Below are positions 1-7,737 of a DNA stretch of 64,000 nucleotides, piece by piece. How positions within the stretch are numbered: the stretch's first letter is position 1; each line of letters starts with the position of its first letter. Source of the stretch: G963422705 sp963422705. Lineage in GTDB: Bacteria > Poribacteria > WGA-4E > WGA-3G. The stretch spans positions 744,001 through 808,000 of the forward strand of contig OY730443.1 in NCBI GenBank assembly GCA_963422705.1. The letters run 5' to 3'. The notes under the pieces were generated by a model, which ran no database searches, was not told where the DNA came from, and saw nothing but the letters and a program-made list of their open reading frames with translations. The position numbers and the translations under genes were made by a program.

Positions 1-1838
1 GCGCCGCCTTGTGCCGCACCTTTCAGTTTCTCGTCTTGTTTCAGCGCTAAGGCGAGATAGTAGTTGGCGTGTGCTCTTCTAAATTCTCGCGTGTCTCGTT
101 GTTTTTCGCGCATGTATATTTGTAACGGAACAGAAAGACGATAACGAATGCGTTCTAAGTGCGTCTCTTGGATAAGCAGAGATTTATTGTATAAACTAAA
201 AATTAACGCTAGCGTGGTATCGGCATCCTCGCCACAGATAACCTCCACAGCTTCTAAAAAAAAACCGCCTGAAAAGAGTGACAATCGCGCGAGCATTTGC
301 TGTTCTTCAACGTTTAAAAGTTCGTATGAACAAGACATCACGGCACTAAGGGTTTGATGACGTGTGGGTACATCATGGTGTTGTGTGGAAAGGAATTCGA
401 GTTGTGTTAATAATCTTTTGAGAATGTGCTGAGGTGTCATGCAGCGTACCCGCGCCGCCGCAAGTTCAATCGCAAGCGAGAGCCCGTCAAGCGAACGGCA
501 TATCGCCGCGATAATTTCGGCGTTATCGGGGGTTAATTTGAAATTCGGGGAGACTGCTTTTGCTCGCGCTAAAAAGAGCTGAACGCTTTCAGATTTTTCA
601 TACAGTGCGATACTATCTTTTTTCTTCATAGGAAGAGGCAGTCTAGAAATATTACCGGACGCTGAGGCTGAGGGTGGCACGGATAAGGGGGGTACCACAA
701 ACGTTTGTTCGCCCGAAATTTGTAGCAACTCCCGAGAAGTTGCCAAGCAGTGCAATTTAGGACACTCACGGAGAAGCGTATTGACTTCCATCGCGCCCGC
801 TATCAAATGTTCGAAGTTATCTAACACCAACAAGAGTTCCTTTTCAGAAAGGTAGGCAATCACCTGCTTCATCACATTGAGTTCTGAACCTAGTGTTTTT
901 ATATCATCGCCGATAGACGTTTTCCCTTCAGACTTCTGGGGCAGCATCAATGGAATAGAGAGGGCGGTTGCTACCTCTGTCAGGATGTGTTCAGGCTGAA
1001 CAAGTGCTGCTAACGGAATGAACCAGACACCGTCTCGGTATTTATCCAGAAGTTCCATCGCGACATGAAGAGCAAGCCGGCTCTTTCCAATGCCGCCCGA
1101 ACCTGTCAATGTCACAAGGCGAGTTTGCCCGCTTTTAAACAGGAGCGTAATCTCCTGGATTTCGGTTTCTTTACCGATGAAACTGTTTACCGGTGTCGGC
1201 AAATTGTTGGGGAATGTGGAAACCGTTCGCAGCGGCGGAAATTCATCTGTGTCAGGAACGCGAAATTCGAAAATCCGTTCCGGCACCTCGAGGTTTTTAA
1301 GACGATGCTCACCCAGATTTAAAAAGCTATCGCTTGGAAATTCCGACTTTACCAGTTCGTATGTTGCAGCGGATAACAAAATCTGTCCACCGTGGCCTGC
1401 ATCAGTAATCCGTTTTGCCAGGTTCGCAGGCATTCCCTGATATTTATCATCGAGTAACAGGAGCTTCCCCGTATTGATGCCAATCCGAATTTTCACGTTG
1501 CCGACAGGTTCGGGCCAGGCATGCGCCCTGAAAGCTAGCTGCGCATCAAGCGCACATGCAATTGCCTCTTTCGCTATACGGAACAGAAATGCAAATGCAT
1601 CACCTTCGCTACCCAGCTCTTGAACGGAACATTTCTCAACAGCTTCCCGCAAAATCGCGTTGTGCGAGGCAATAACATCCGCCATAATTGAATCCGAGTG
1701 TTGGCCCCAGAGTAACGTTGAACCTTCAATATCGGTAAACATCAACGTAACCGTGCTGCTGCGAAGCGGGACGGCTGAATGGCTTTTTGATTTTGGAGCC
1801 GTGCTTTGCGCGGCTGCTGTCTGATTCCGACGTTTCAT
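1..1838 (-). CDS. Class III nucleotide cyclase fused to a LuxR/AfsR-type ATPase (3' end outside window)
   Basis: The reading frame is open from an ATG at 1838 to the window edge, giving about 612 residues without the C-terminus. Residues ~28-190 form a class III cyclase homology domain: FTDIEGST carries the first metal Asp (D36) and GSEGDAF the second (D80). A linker leads to an NB-ARC/AAA-like ATPase with Walker A TGSGGIGKS (~245-253) and a LLVLDNFEH Walker B segment, then the helical region usual in AfsR/MalT-type regulators. Such proteins are known as cytosolic signalling ATPases; cyclase activity here is inferred from the two aspartates. There is no signal peptide. The Shine-Dalgarno site upstream is weak, so the exact start is less sure than the family. 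Confidence 0.85.
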   Translation of the reverse strand, partial: MKRRNQTAAAQSTAPKSKSHSAVPLRSSTVTLMFTDIEGSTLLWGQHSDSIMADVIASHNAILREAVEKCSVQELGSEGDAFAFLFRIAKEAIACALDAQLAFRAHAWPEPVGNVKIRIGINTGKLLLLDDKYQGMPANLAKRITDAGHGGQILLSAATYELVKSEFPSDSFLNLGEHRLKNLEVPERIFEFRVPDTDEFPPLRTVSTFPNNLPTPVNSFIGKETEIQEITLLFKSGQTRLVTLTGSGGIGKSRLALHVAMELLDKYRDGVWFIPLAALVQPEHILTEVATALSIPLMLPQKSEGKTSIGDDIKTLGSELNVMKQVIAYLSEKELLLVLDNFEHLIAGAMEVNTLLRECPKLHCLATSRELLQISGEQTFVVPPLSVPPSASASGNISRLPLPMKKKDSIALYEKSESVQLFLARAKAVSPNFKLTPDNAEIIAAICRSLDGLSLAIELAAARVRCMTPQHILKRLLTQLEFLSTQHHDVPTRHQTLSAVMSCSYELLNVEEQQMLARLSLFSGGFFLEAVEVICGEDADTTLALIFSLYNKSLLIQETHLERIRYRLSVPLQIYMREKQRDTREFRRAHANYYLALALKQDEKLKGAAQGG

Positions 1839-1899
1839 GATGTCGATGCTTTTCGTAGACGGACGTCATTGTGAATAGAGACGTTTTGCCGGTGAGCCC

Positions 1900-2184
1900 C
1901 TATGATTCAAGGAGAACTAGACTGGTAAGAAGGGCCATACCGTAAATCATGCAGGTTTCGTCGATATCAAACTGCGGATGATGGCACATATTTACGATAT
2001 CCTTCTCTTCATTGCCGGCGCCTACCATGATGAAGCAGGCCGGGATTTTTTGGGAATAGTAACTAAAATCCTCGCCACCTAAGATGGGAGAGATTGGAAA
2101 AATGGTGTTATCTTCTGAAACTAATCCGTGTGCCGCCGATATGACTTTGGTAACGCACTGTTCACAAGGTTTACGGAAATTCAA
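1900..2184 (-). pseudogene. C-terminal remnant of an M20-family amidohydrolase/peptidase
   Basis: The 94-residue frame matches only the last quarter of M20D amidohydrolases (hippurate/N-acyl-amino-acid hydrolase type). It shows the family GGEDFSYY segment, then VGAGN and HHPQFDID, which carry late active-site and metal-site residues. Normal members are near 390 residues; the first two metal-ligand motifs and the lid domain are missing. The frame overlaps the last 14 bases of the VWA gene upstream, so the original 5' part was probably lost by rearrangement. A functional short protein is unlikely because most of the catalytic centre is absent. Confidence 0.7.
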
Positions 2185-3718
2185 AGAACCGTTTTAGGAT
2201 ACTTCGATGTCCTTGCTCATTCTCAAGCCGATAGACTATGGTGTAAATTCCATGAATCTTTTGGAATACCTCGGGCTCAAACGTCGGAGTGAGTTCAATC
2301 TGGGTTGAATTATCTTCGGCAATCTCGGTATATTTCGTGAACGGGCCGTAACATCTTTCCCCGAGGGGGTTAAGGACTTTCCATGTCAACGCCAAACGTT
2401 TCGGGCGCGGTGGATTGTTAAAATAGACGATGATTTTATCGTTAAGGCCGCCGTTCCGTGCGTCGAGCATTCCTAATTTGGAAAACATCTTTTCTGTCAA
2501 AGGTAATGGGGGCACGTATTCACGATAGCCTTTGCCAGGGATTGGGTGCCATGTACCACCCGTTGCCATTGCAATTTGTTTGACTGGAAGATGGTCCAGT
2601 CCAATAATGTCAACGCGAATCTGCTCGCGTTGTAGTGTCTCAATCACGGTGTCTAAGCTATAGGTGGACATGCCGTTATAATCAGCGTCGTGAAACGCTG
2701 CATCGCTAGCAAGCACAAACAGACGTTGTGCGCCGCGTCGGGGATTCATCTGTTCTACTGCTGCCATCAATGCGTCCAATCCGGCTTCCAAAAGAGTACC
2801 GCCGCCATCAGTTCCTATTTTAAATAGCCAGTTTCTAAAGGTACCCGAATCATTAGTGCTTTTATATGTTTTTACTTCGTCGCTAAAGAGGACTAACCCG
2901 AAAGTGGCATCGTGCCCATCCCGTCTAAGCGCATCAAAAATGAAATGGACGTAAGCCCTGATGCCCCGGATGTTGTCGCTCATGCTTTCAGTTTCATCCA
3001 GAATAAAGACGACATCGACTTTTTCAGTGATTGCCGCGTTGGCGAGTTCGCTAGCAAGTGTCTTCATCATAGAGACATAGATACCACCAACAGTTGCGGT
3101 GCCGGAACTGCTTCCCCCCCAGCTATTGCCCATGCTAGTTGTTCGGAGCGCGTCACCCCGTTTACCGCTATAATAGATATCCGGGCTATCTAACATCGGT
3201 GAAGCGGCATTCAGGGTACCATCTCCGCCCAGAGAGATTTGGAAATCCGCGCTTCGTCGGGGGACATCAGCTGCTGTTTTCATAGACGGGTTTTCAATGG
3301 CAGAACGGATACGGCGGGCTTTGACATCCAAATTTGCTGTTGGGGTGTGTTGTGGTACCGGCGCGCTATTCATAGGAGTGTTAGCAATCTTGTTCATAGC
3401 ATCTGTGTGTCCCCTGACCGTGGGAACAACTGCCTCATCAGGTTTCACTTTTACCCATGCTGCGCTTAAACCGGCCGTCGGTTTTGGGGGCTTACGCACT
3501 ACTTTTTCTTCTATCGAAGCAGGTTCAGTGGATGCCTGTGGTTTTATCGGCTCCGGTGGTTTTACGATAGGAAGTCTGATGCGATGTATCACGATTTCTT
3601 GTCCCTCAAAGAACCATTCTTGTTGCTGCTGTTGTGAACGGAATTGCCAGATGACTGATGCAAGGATAAGATGAATAAGCAGTGAATAGATAAGATACCG
3701 GTTCTTTCGCTTTTTCAT
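2171..3718 (-). CDS. TonB-like membrane-anchored von Willebrand factor A protein
   Basis: 515 residues. A short basic N-terminus and one hydrophobic segment (~8-25) are followed by a proline-rich stretch (~47-82: PIVKPPEPIKP, RKPPKP), an arrangement like TonB energy transducers. A VWA domain covers ~233-400 with the MIDAS residues D241, T243 and S245 in LDETESMSDN, a GGGT element near 305 and an ASDAAFHD strand. The C-terminal ~110 residues look like a beta-rich domain. It probably sits in the inner membrane with the VWA in the periplasm and binds a protein partner through a metal ion; the partner is unknown. A longer relative with two VWA domains lies at 31515-33725. It is downstream of the GTPase gene with a 53-base gap, so the two may be co-transcribed. 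Confidence 0.75.
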   Translation of the reverse strand: MKKRKNRYLIYSLLIHLILASVIWQFRSQQQQQEWFFEGQEIVIHRIRLPIVKPPEPIKPQASTEPASIEEKVVRKPPKPTAGLSAAWVKVKPDEAVVPTVRGHTDAMNKIANTPMNSAPVPQHTPTANLDVKARRIRSAIENPSMKTAADVPRRSADFQISLGGDGTLNAASPMLDSPDIYYSGKRGDALRTTSMGNSWGGSSSGTATVGGIYVSMMKTLASELANAAITEKVDVVFILDETESMSDNIRGIRAYVHFIFDALRRDGHDATFGLVLFSDEVKTYKSTNDSGTFRNWLFKIGTDGGGTLLEAGLDALMAAVEQMNPRRGAQRLFVLASDAAFHDADYNGMSTYSLDTVIETLQREQIRVDIIGLDHLPVKQIAMATGGTWHPIPGKGYREYVPPLPLTEKMFSKLGMLDARNGGLNDKIIVYFNNPPRPKRLALTWKVLNPLGERCYGPFTKYTEIAEDNSTQIELTPTFEPEVFQKIHGIYTIVYRLENEQGHRSILKRFFEFP

Positions 3719-3771
3719 GAGAGTTATCCAAGGTATTTCGTTTTTGGGAACAGATTGTATCGTGCTTCATC

Positions 3772-4716
3772 CTATAAATGAAATTCCACGATGTCTCCAT
3801 CATAAATAACGTCGTCACGGCTGACAGCTTGCCCATCGTGCCATTCCGCTCCCCATATTCGTGCGAATTTGAATTCGGCGAAATCTTTGTGTAAGCCGAT
3901 GGCGGCATCTTGCACCGTCGCACCAATCGGTAGGACAATCGGTTCCTCATGCGCTATCGGTTTGCCGGGGGCTTTCGGATAGACTCGGACGATATTCAAC
4001 GCGTTGTATATTTCTTGAAATAGGGATTCGCTCCCGTTCCCGGTTTTGGCGGATATTGGGTAGATTGGCTGTTCATAAAATTCATTGAGAATTTCCAACC
4101 GTTCTGTTGCACCGTCAGCGTCTTTCTGGTTTGCGACAACGAGGGTTGCGCCCTTTGTGTCGAACTCAGCGTCCTGAAGCACTGTAAGCACCATGTCTAA
4201 ATCGTCCAATAGATTATCGGATGCGAGGCTGAGGACAATAAGCCTCAGTTCTGCGTTTCGAGCAAGCGTCAGCACTGTTGGAAAGACGAAATCAGGCATG
4301 ATGGAGGGCGTATCAATCAGTTGAAATTGGACATTTTCATAGCGGAGCATCCCAACCGTTGGGTTCGCTGTCGTGTAAGGGGTAGAGCTAACTTCGGGTT
4401 TTGCCTTAGTAAAAGCGTTAAGCATCTGGGATTTACCGCCGTTCGGCGGGCCAATAAGCACAATTTGCCCAGCCCCTTGTTTTGGAATATGTTCGCTGTG
4501 CCCTTTCCTGTCACCTTTTTTCCCACTGCCTGCCGACGCGTCCCTTTTAAGCCTCGCGATACGCCGCCGCAAATTGGACACAATCTTCTCTGAGCCTTTG
4601 TGTTTCGGGATAATGCGCAACATCTCCTCTAACAGGACAAGCCTCTCATCATCTGTTCTGGCCGCCTCGTGTTGATGCTTCAATTTATAGTAGGTTGCAG
4701 GCAGGTTCGCTGGCAT
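3772..4716 (-). CDS. OBG/DRG-like GTPase with C-terminal TGS domain
   Basis: P-loop GTPase of the TRAFAC OBG-HflX class. After an alpha-helical basic N-terminus (~1-75) come G1 GPPNGGKS, the G2-region threonines in SSTPYTT, G3 DTPS and G4 NQKD, then a TGS domain at the C-terminus (IGATVQDAAIGLHKDF onward, ending DGDIVEFHL). Families of this type bind ribosomes or ribosome-associated factors; a translation-related role is inferred. I place the start at ATG 4716, because GGAG lies 7 bases upstream; the longer frame from TTG 4743 has a Shine-Dalgarno-like GGAG only 3 bases away. The length of ~314 residues is close to DRG-like proteins. It heads a minus-strand unit with the VWA gene. Confidence 0.8.
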   Translation of the reverse strand: MPANLPATYYKLKHQHEAARTDDERLVLLEEMLRIIPKHKGSEKIVSNLRRRIARLKRDASAGSGKKGDRKGHSEHIPKQGAGQIVLIGPPNGGKSQMLNAFTKAKPEVSSTPYTTANPTVGMLRYENVQFQLIDTPSIMPDFVFPTVLTLARNAELRLIVLSLASDNLLDDLDMVLTVLQDAEFDTKGATLVVANQKDADGATERLEILNEFYEQPIYPISAKTGNGSESLFQEIYNALNIVRVYPKAPGKPIAHEEPIVLPIGATVQDAAIGLHKDFAEFKFARIWGAEWHDGQAVSRDDVIYDGDIVEFHL

Positions 4717-4744
4717 TGTGGGACTCCAAATCTTCGCTTGCAAT

Positions 4745-4756
4745 ATCTCCGGAGAT
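4745..4756. repeat. Perfect 12-bp palindrome in a divergent intergenic region
   Basis: ATCTCCGGAGAT lies in the gap between the divergently transcribed GTPase and M28 peptidase genes. It could be an operator half-site pair, but it also contains the GGAG that would serve the alternative upstream start of the GTPase. No second copy was noticed in the window, so a regulatory role is only a possibility. Confidence 0.3.
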
Positions 4757-4805
4757 TTATTAAAATCAGAACAACAATTAATCCTTTACGTTTTCCTGAC
4801 TAAAA

Positions 4806-6443
4806 TTGGATATATATAGCATATCAAAAATTCGTTCCCATGTCAAGCACAATTTATGCATTTTTTTCATTGTGTGCCTATTACTTTTTCCAGATGATGG
4901 CGATTCACAAGCAATATCTAGCGCACGCGCTGATGCACTGTTCAAACGGGTGCAGACAGAGACACTTGAAGCGCATGTTATCACACTGCAAGAGAACATT
5001 ACCGTTTTTCCGTACCAGATTGCGTACCGTACCCGCAACGTCCATCATCGCGAAGCGACGGATAACGCCGTGCGGTACATTACCAGCCAATTTCGCCGTT
5101 CCCCACGGTTACAGGTAAGTGAGCAAATTGTCGGGGGCATCAGGAACGTTGTCGCCGTGTTACCACCTCATCGAGATGAATTTTCGTCCCTGGGTAATCA
5201 ACGTGTGTTTGTTATCTGCGCGCATTATGACACGCAAGCCGTCAAGGAATCCGGATGGAATCCATTAACTTCAAACGCCCCCGGCGCGAATAAGAACGGC
5301 ACGGGCGTCGCGGCGATGTTGGAAATCGCTAATCTCTTAAGTCAATATGAGTATGAACACGAGATAAGGTTTATCGCCTTAGGCGGTGAAGAGCTTGGCT
5401 CGCTTGGCAGTCGTTACTATGTTCGTCAAGCAAGTCAACAACAGGAATCTACCGATGAGCGTAAACCAGAAAACGCCAAAAAGCCTGAAAACATCGTAGC
5501 CGTTTTTAATCTCGATATGCTCGGCTATAACTGGAAACGTGACCTGGTTGAAGTATTAACCAATAAAGATTCGGCGTGGATAAGCCAAGCACTCACAATT
5601 GCGAATAAATGGTACGGGATTGACTTGATAATTCGTAGAACACAAGACGAATTCATTGATATCTCCGCGCATAAATCGTTTTGGGATGCGGGCCATCACG
5701 CAGTAACTTTAATTGAGAATTCCACGCCGTGGCGAGATTCCCGAAATTACGATGCCAATCCGTTCTACCATACTTCCCGCGATACGGTAGATAAGGTTAA
5801 CTTCGGTTTAGTCAGAAAAGTGACGCAGCTTGTGTTAGTGACGATGGATAGTCTTCTCACCGATATGTTTCAACCGTCGCGAAATATACCGAGCGTAACA
5901 CTTAACTTACCCGCAACCGTTACCCAAAACCCGTTCCCTATCGGTGGCACCTTTTACGCAGACTTTCCGATTGATATTATCGTACATCCGAGTAAAACGG
6001 AAGCCCTCTTAGATAGAGAGACGCGGACTTACACGGCGATGGTGCCGCTGTCTCCGGGAGAGAACACTTTACGGGTAACGGTGCGCTATGCGTTAGGGGC
6101 AACGTCAATCGAAAAATCTATCGTCTTGGAGCAGGCATTCGCCTGGGAAGAGGTGGTTGTCTTTCCGAACCCAGCGCAGTCGGATGGTTTAACCGAATTT
6201 CGTGTCGAGGCAAATATTGAGATGACAGACATGACTGTATTGGTATATGATGCTGCCGGTAACCTGATTAAGCGAATTGCAGGTGTTGCCGATAGGCGTG
6301 ACTCGCGTATCTGGCGCACCTGGTGGAACCAGCAGACTTCCTACGGGTTAGCCGTCTCACCGGGGGTATACATCTGTCACATTTCTGTAGTGGCGAAAGG
6401 GGAAACCTATACCTATCTTGAGAAGTTGGCTATTTTGAGGTAG
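4806..6443 (+). CDS. Secreted M28-family aminopeptidase-like protein with FlgD-type C-terminal domain
   Basis: 545 residues from a TTG start. A hydrophobic signal segment (~15-30) precedes an M28 zinc-peptidase domain (~40-360). Visible metal-site residues are H140 (HYDT), E195/E196 (GGEELGSLGS), D237 (NLDMLGY) and H322 (FYHTSRDT). The bridging aspartate expected in the GADDNxSG motif is lysine (K163 in GANKNGTG). After a linker, the last ~90 residues (VFPNPAQSDG ... ISVVAKGETYTYLEKLAIL) form an Ig-like FlgD/T9SS-type module that often ends large secreted proteins of this lineage. It probably acts outside the cytoplasm; whether it is an active peptidase is doubtful because of K163. The Shine-Dalgarno sequence is weak, so an alternative start is possible. 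Confidence 0.8.
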   Translation: MDIYSISKIRSHVKHNLCIFFIVCLLLFPDDGDSQAISSARADALFKRVQTETLEAHVITLQENITVFPYQIAYRTRNVHHREATDNAVRYITSQFRRSPRLQVSEQIVGGIRNVVAVLPPHRDEFSSLGNQRVFVICAHYDTQAVKESGWNPLTSNAPGANKNGTGVAAMLEIANLLSQYEYEHEIRFIALGGEELGSLGSRYYVRQASQQQESTDERKPENAKKPENIVAVFNLDMLGYNWKRDLVEVLTNKDSAWISQALTIANKWYGIDLIIRRTQDEFIDISAHKSFWDAGHHAVTLIENSTPWRDSRNYDANPFYHTSRDTVDKVNFGLVRKVTQLVLVTMDSLLTDMFQPSRNIPSVTLNLPATVTQNPFPIGGTFYADFPIDIIVHPSKTEALLDRETRTYTAMVPLSPGENTLRVTVRYALGATSIEKSIVLEQAFAWEEVVVFPNPAQSDGLTEFRVEANIEMTDMTVLVYDAAGNLIKRIAGVADRRDSRIWRTWWNQQTSYGLAVSPGVYICHISVVAKGETYTYLEKLAILR

Positions 6444-6634
6444 AGGGATTATTACGGAAGGGGCTATTGCTGTTCCTAGCGTCATTCAGTTTTCAATATG
6501 TTCACAGATTTGCGAAGAATATTGTGCTTTGGACAACGGGAGAATCCAAGAGAAGAACCGCTACTACTGAGGAGACGTGGGTTTAGCGCCCATTCTGAAT
6601 TGGTAACGAAACGGCTTCGTTGCTATTCTGTTTC

Positions 6635-6671
6635 AAATTGACATTTTCCCTTTAAAATTGACATTTTCCCT
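6635..6671 (+). repeat. Two copies of a 17-bp element at 20-bp period carrying a -35 box
   Basis: The 17-mer aaattgacattttccct occurs at 6635-6651 and 6655-6671. Each copy contains TTGACA; only the second is correctly spaced from a -10 hexamer. The rest of the 370-base gap from 6444 to 6813 shows no other gene or clear structure. Confidence 0.8.
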
Positions 6672-6686
6672 ATTTTTTGTTACAAT
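6658..6686 (+). promoter_or_regulatory. Sigma70-type promoter upstream of the TPR-selenoprotein pair
   Basis: TTGACA (6658-6663), 17-base spacer, TACAAT (6681-6686), about 127 bases ahead of the TPR gene start. This is close to consensus and the only strong promoter before the two genes, so it probably drives both. Confidence 0.75.
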
Positions 6687-6813
6687 ATTCATAAGAGTTG
6701 CGTGCGACTCGCATGCAAATTTGTTGTTGTATTCGGGGATGGAATGGGGTTAACAGCCCCACCTCACCGGAAATTTTTAGTTAGTTCCTTGTAAACCGGT
6801 GAAAGGACAAAGA

Positions 6814-7137
6814 ATGCCGACTCAAGAAGAACTGTACGATGCCGCGCTCACCTTTTTTGCCGAAAATGCCCTTGAGGCGGCAGTTAACGGTTTCAAAAAA
6901 TTGATTGAAACTTACCCTGATTCTGTTGAAGGATACCTTGGGCTTGGACATGCTTATGAACGCCTGGAGAAGTATGATGAAGCGATTGAAGCGGTACAAA
7001 AGGCGATTGAGCTGAACCCAAATGATCCGCTTGTTTATACCAGTTTATCGATCTGTTATCAGCGAAAAGGGATGATTCAGGAAGCGGAAGATGCGATGGC
7101 GACATCGCAGCGTCTGCAGATGGAAACATCCAGATAA
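6814..7137 (+). CDS. Small tetratricopeptide-repeat protein
   Basis: 107 residues forming about three TPR units (EAAVNGFKKLIETYPDS; EGYLGLGHAYERLEKYDEAI; LVYTSLSICYQRKGMIQEAEDA), with the usual Gly/Ala/Tyr positions. It is cytosolic with no signal peptide, so it is likely a protein-protein adaptor. I choose ATG 6814, since GAAAGGA lies 5 bases upstream; a GTG at 6799 in the same frame overlaps that Shine-Dalgarno sequence. The selenoprotein gene starts 22 bases after the stop without its own promoter, so the TPR protein may be expressed with it and could interact with it. Confidence 0.8.
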   Translation: MPTQEELYDAALTFFAENALEAAVNGFKKLIETYPDSVEGYLGLGHAYERLEKYDEAIEAVQKAIELNPNDPLVYTSLSICYQRKGMIQEAEDAMATSQRLQMETSR

Positions 7138-7159
7138 TACGAGCTAAAGGAGACTTTTG

Positions 7160-7687
7160 ATGGCTAAAGTGACGCTACTCGCGCCGACTTCTCAAGGCGA
7201 TGTGCCTGCGAAATTTCTCGCGCCGCGGCTTGATAGCCTTGATGGAAGCGTGATGGGATTGCTGAATATCACCAAAAACGGCAGCGATATTTTCCTGTCG
7301 CGGATTGAGGAGTTAATGCGGTACCGGTTTCAACTTGCCGATGTCATCCACGTCAAAAAACCGACATTCTCGCGGCCGGCGCCGGCAGAATTGCTTGACG
7401 AACTTGCCGCGCAAGTCGACTTTGTTGTTGAAGGGCTCGCTGACTGAGGCTCTTGTATATCGTGCAGTATGCACGATGGAAGTGCTTTAGAAGAACGCGG
7501 CGTACCGAGTATCGCAATTTGTACGGAGGTATTTTTCGCGGCGGGGAAGGTGCAAGCACGCGTGTTAGGGCATGGCGAATTGGAACCCGTCACCGTGGCG
7601 CACCCGATTCAGAGCCTCACACCGGCTCAAATTCGTGGACGAGCGGACGACGTGATTGATACCATTGCGGCGCGGTTGGTAAAATAA
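7160..7687 (+). CDS. UGSC-motif selenoprotein (in-frame UGA read as selenocysteine)
   Basis: A single frame of 175 residues is interrupted only by TGA at 7445-7447 (residue 96). Translation around it reads EGLAD-U-GSCISCSMHDGSALEERG, the motif of the UGSC protein family, in which this position is Sec or Cys. Frame and homology continue on both sides: the upstream part has LAPRLDSLDG and GLLNITKNGSD, the downstream part VPSIAICTEVFFAAGK and AHPIQSLTP. A hairpin 11 bases after the UGA fits a bacterial SECIS. UGA ends many other genes here (for example 35350, 53656), so it is not a general sense codon. ATG 7160 has AAAGGAGA 7 bases upstream. A redox or thiol role is inferred from the U-G-S-C motif; the substrate is unknown. 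Standard gene callers would split this into two short frames. Confidence 0.85.
7459..7477 (+). promoter_or_regulatory. Putative bacterial SECIS hairpin
   Basis: ATCGTGC (7459-7465) and GCACGAT (7471-7477) form a perfect 7-bp stem with a five-base loop AGTAT. The loop starts 18 bases after the UGA and has a G at its second position. Both agree with the known pattern of bacterial SECIS elements, which lie inside the coding region just after the Sec codon and bind SelB. Confidence 0.7.
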
Positions 7688-7701
7688 TAGAAAATGGAAC
7701 G

Positions 7702-7725
7702 GGGCGGACACAGTTGGTACCGCCC
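7702..7725 (+). terminator. Possible weak hairpin terminator between convergent genes
   Basis: GGGCGG (7702-7707) pairs with CCGCCC (7720-7725) across a 12-base loop, 14 bases after the selenoprotein stop and just before the convergent end of clpB. No strong T-run follows, so it may be a weak or Rho-assisted terminator. Confidence 0.35.
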
Positions 7726-7737
7726 TGTCAATCGTGT

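Noticed and set aside
7445..7447. UGA reassigned to tryptophan in this genome
   Set aside because: UGA is the terminal stop of many clear genes here, for example those ending at 35350 and 53656.
7157..7687. Two short separate genes or a simple frameshift/nonsense pseudogene
   Set aside because: Both halves are in the same frame, the TGA falls exactly at the U of the UGSC motif, and a SECIS-like hairpin follows, so a selenoprotein explains it better.
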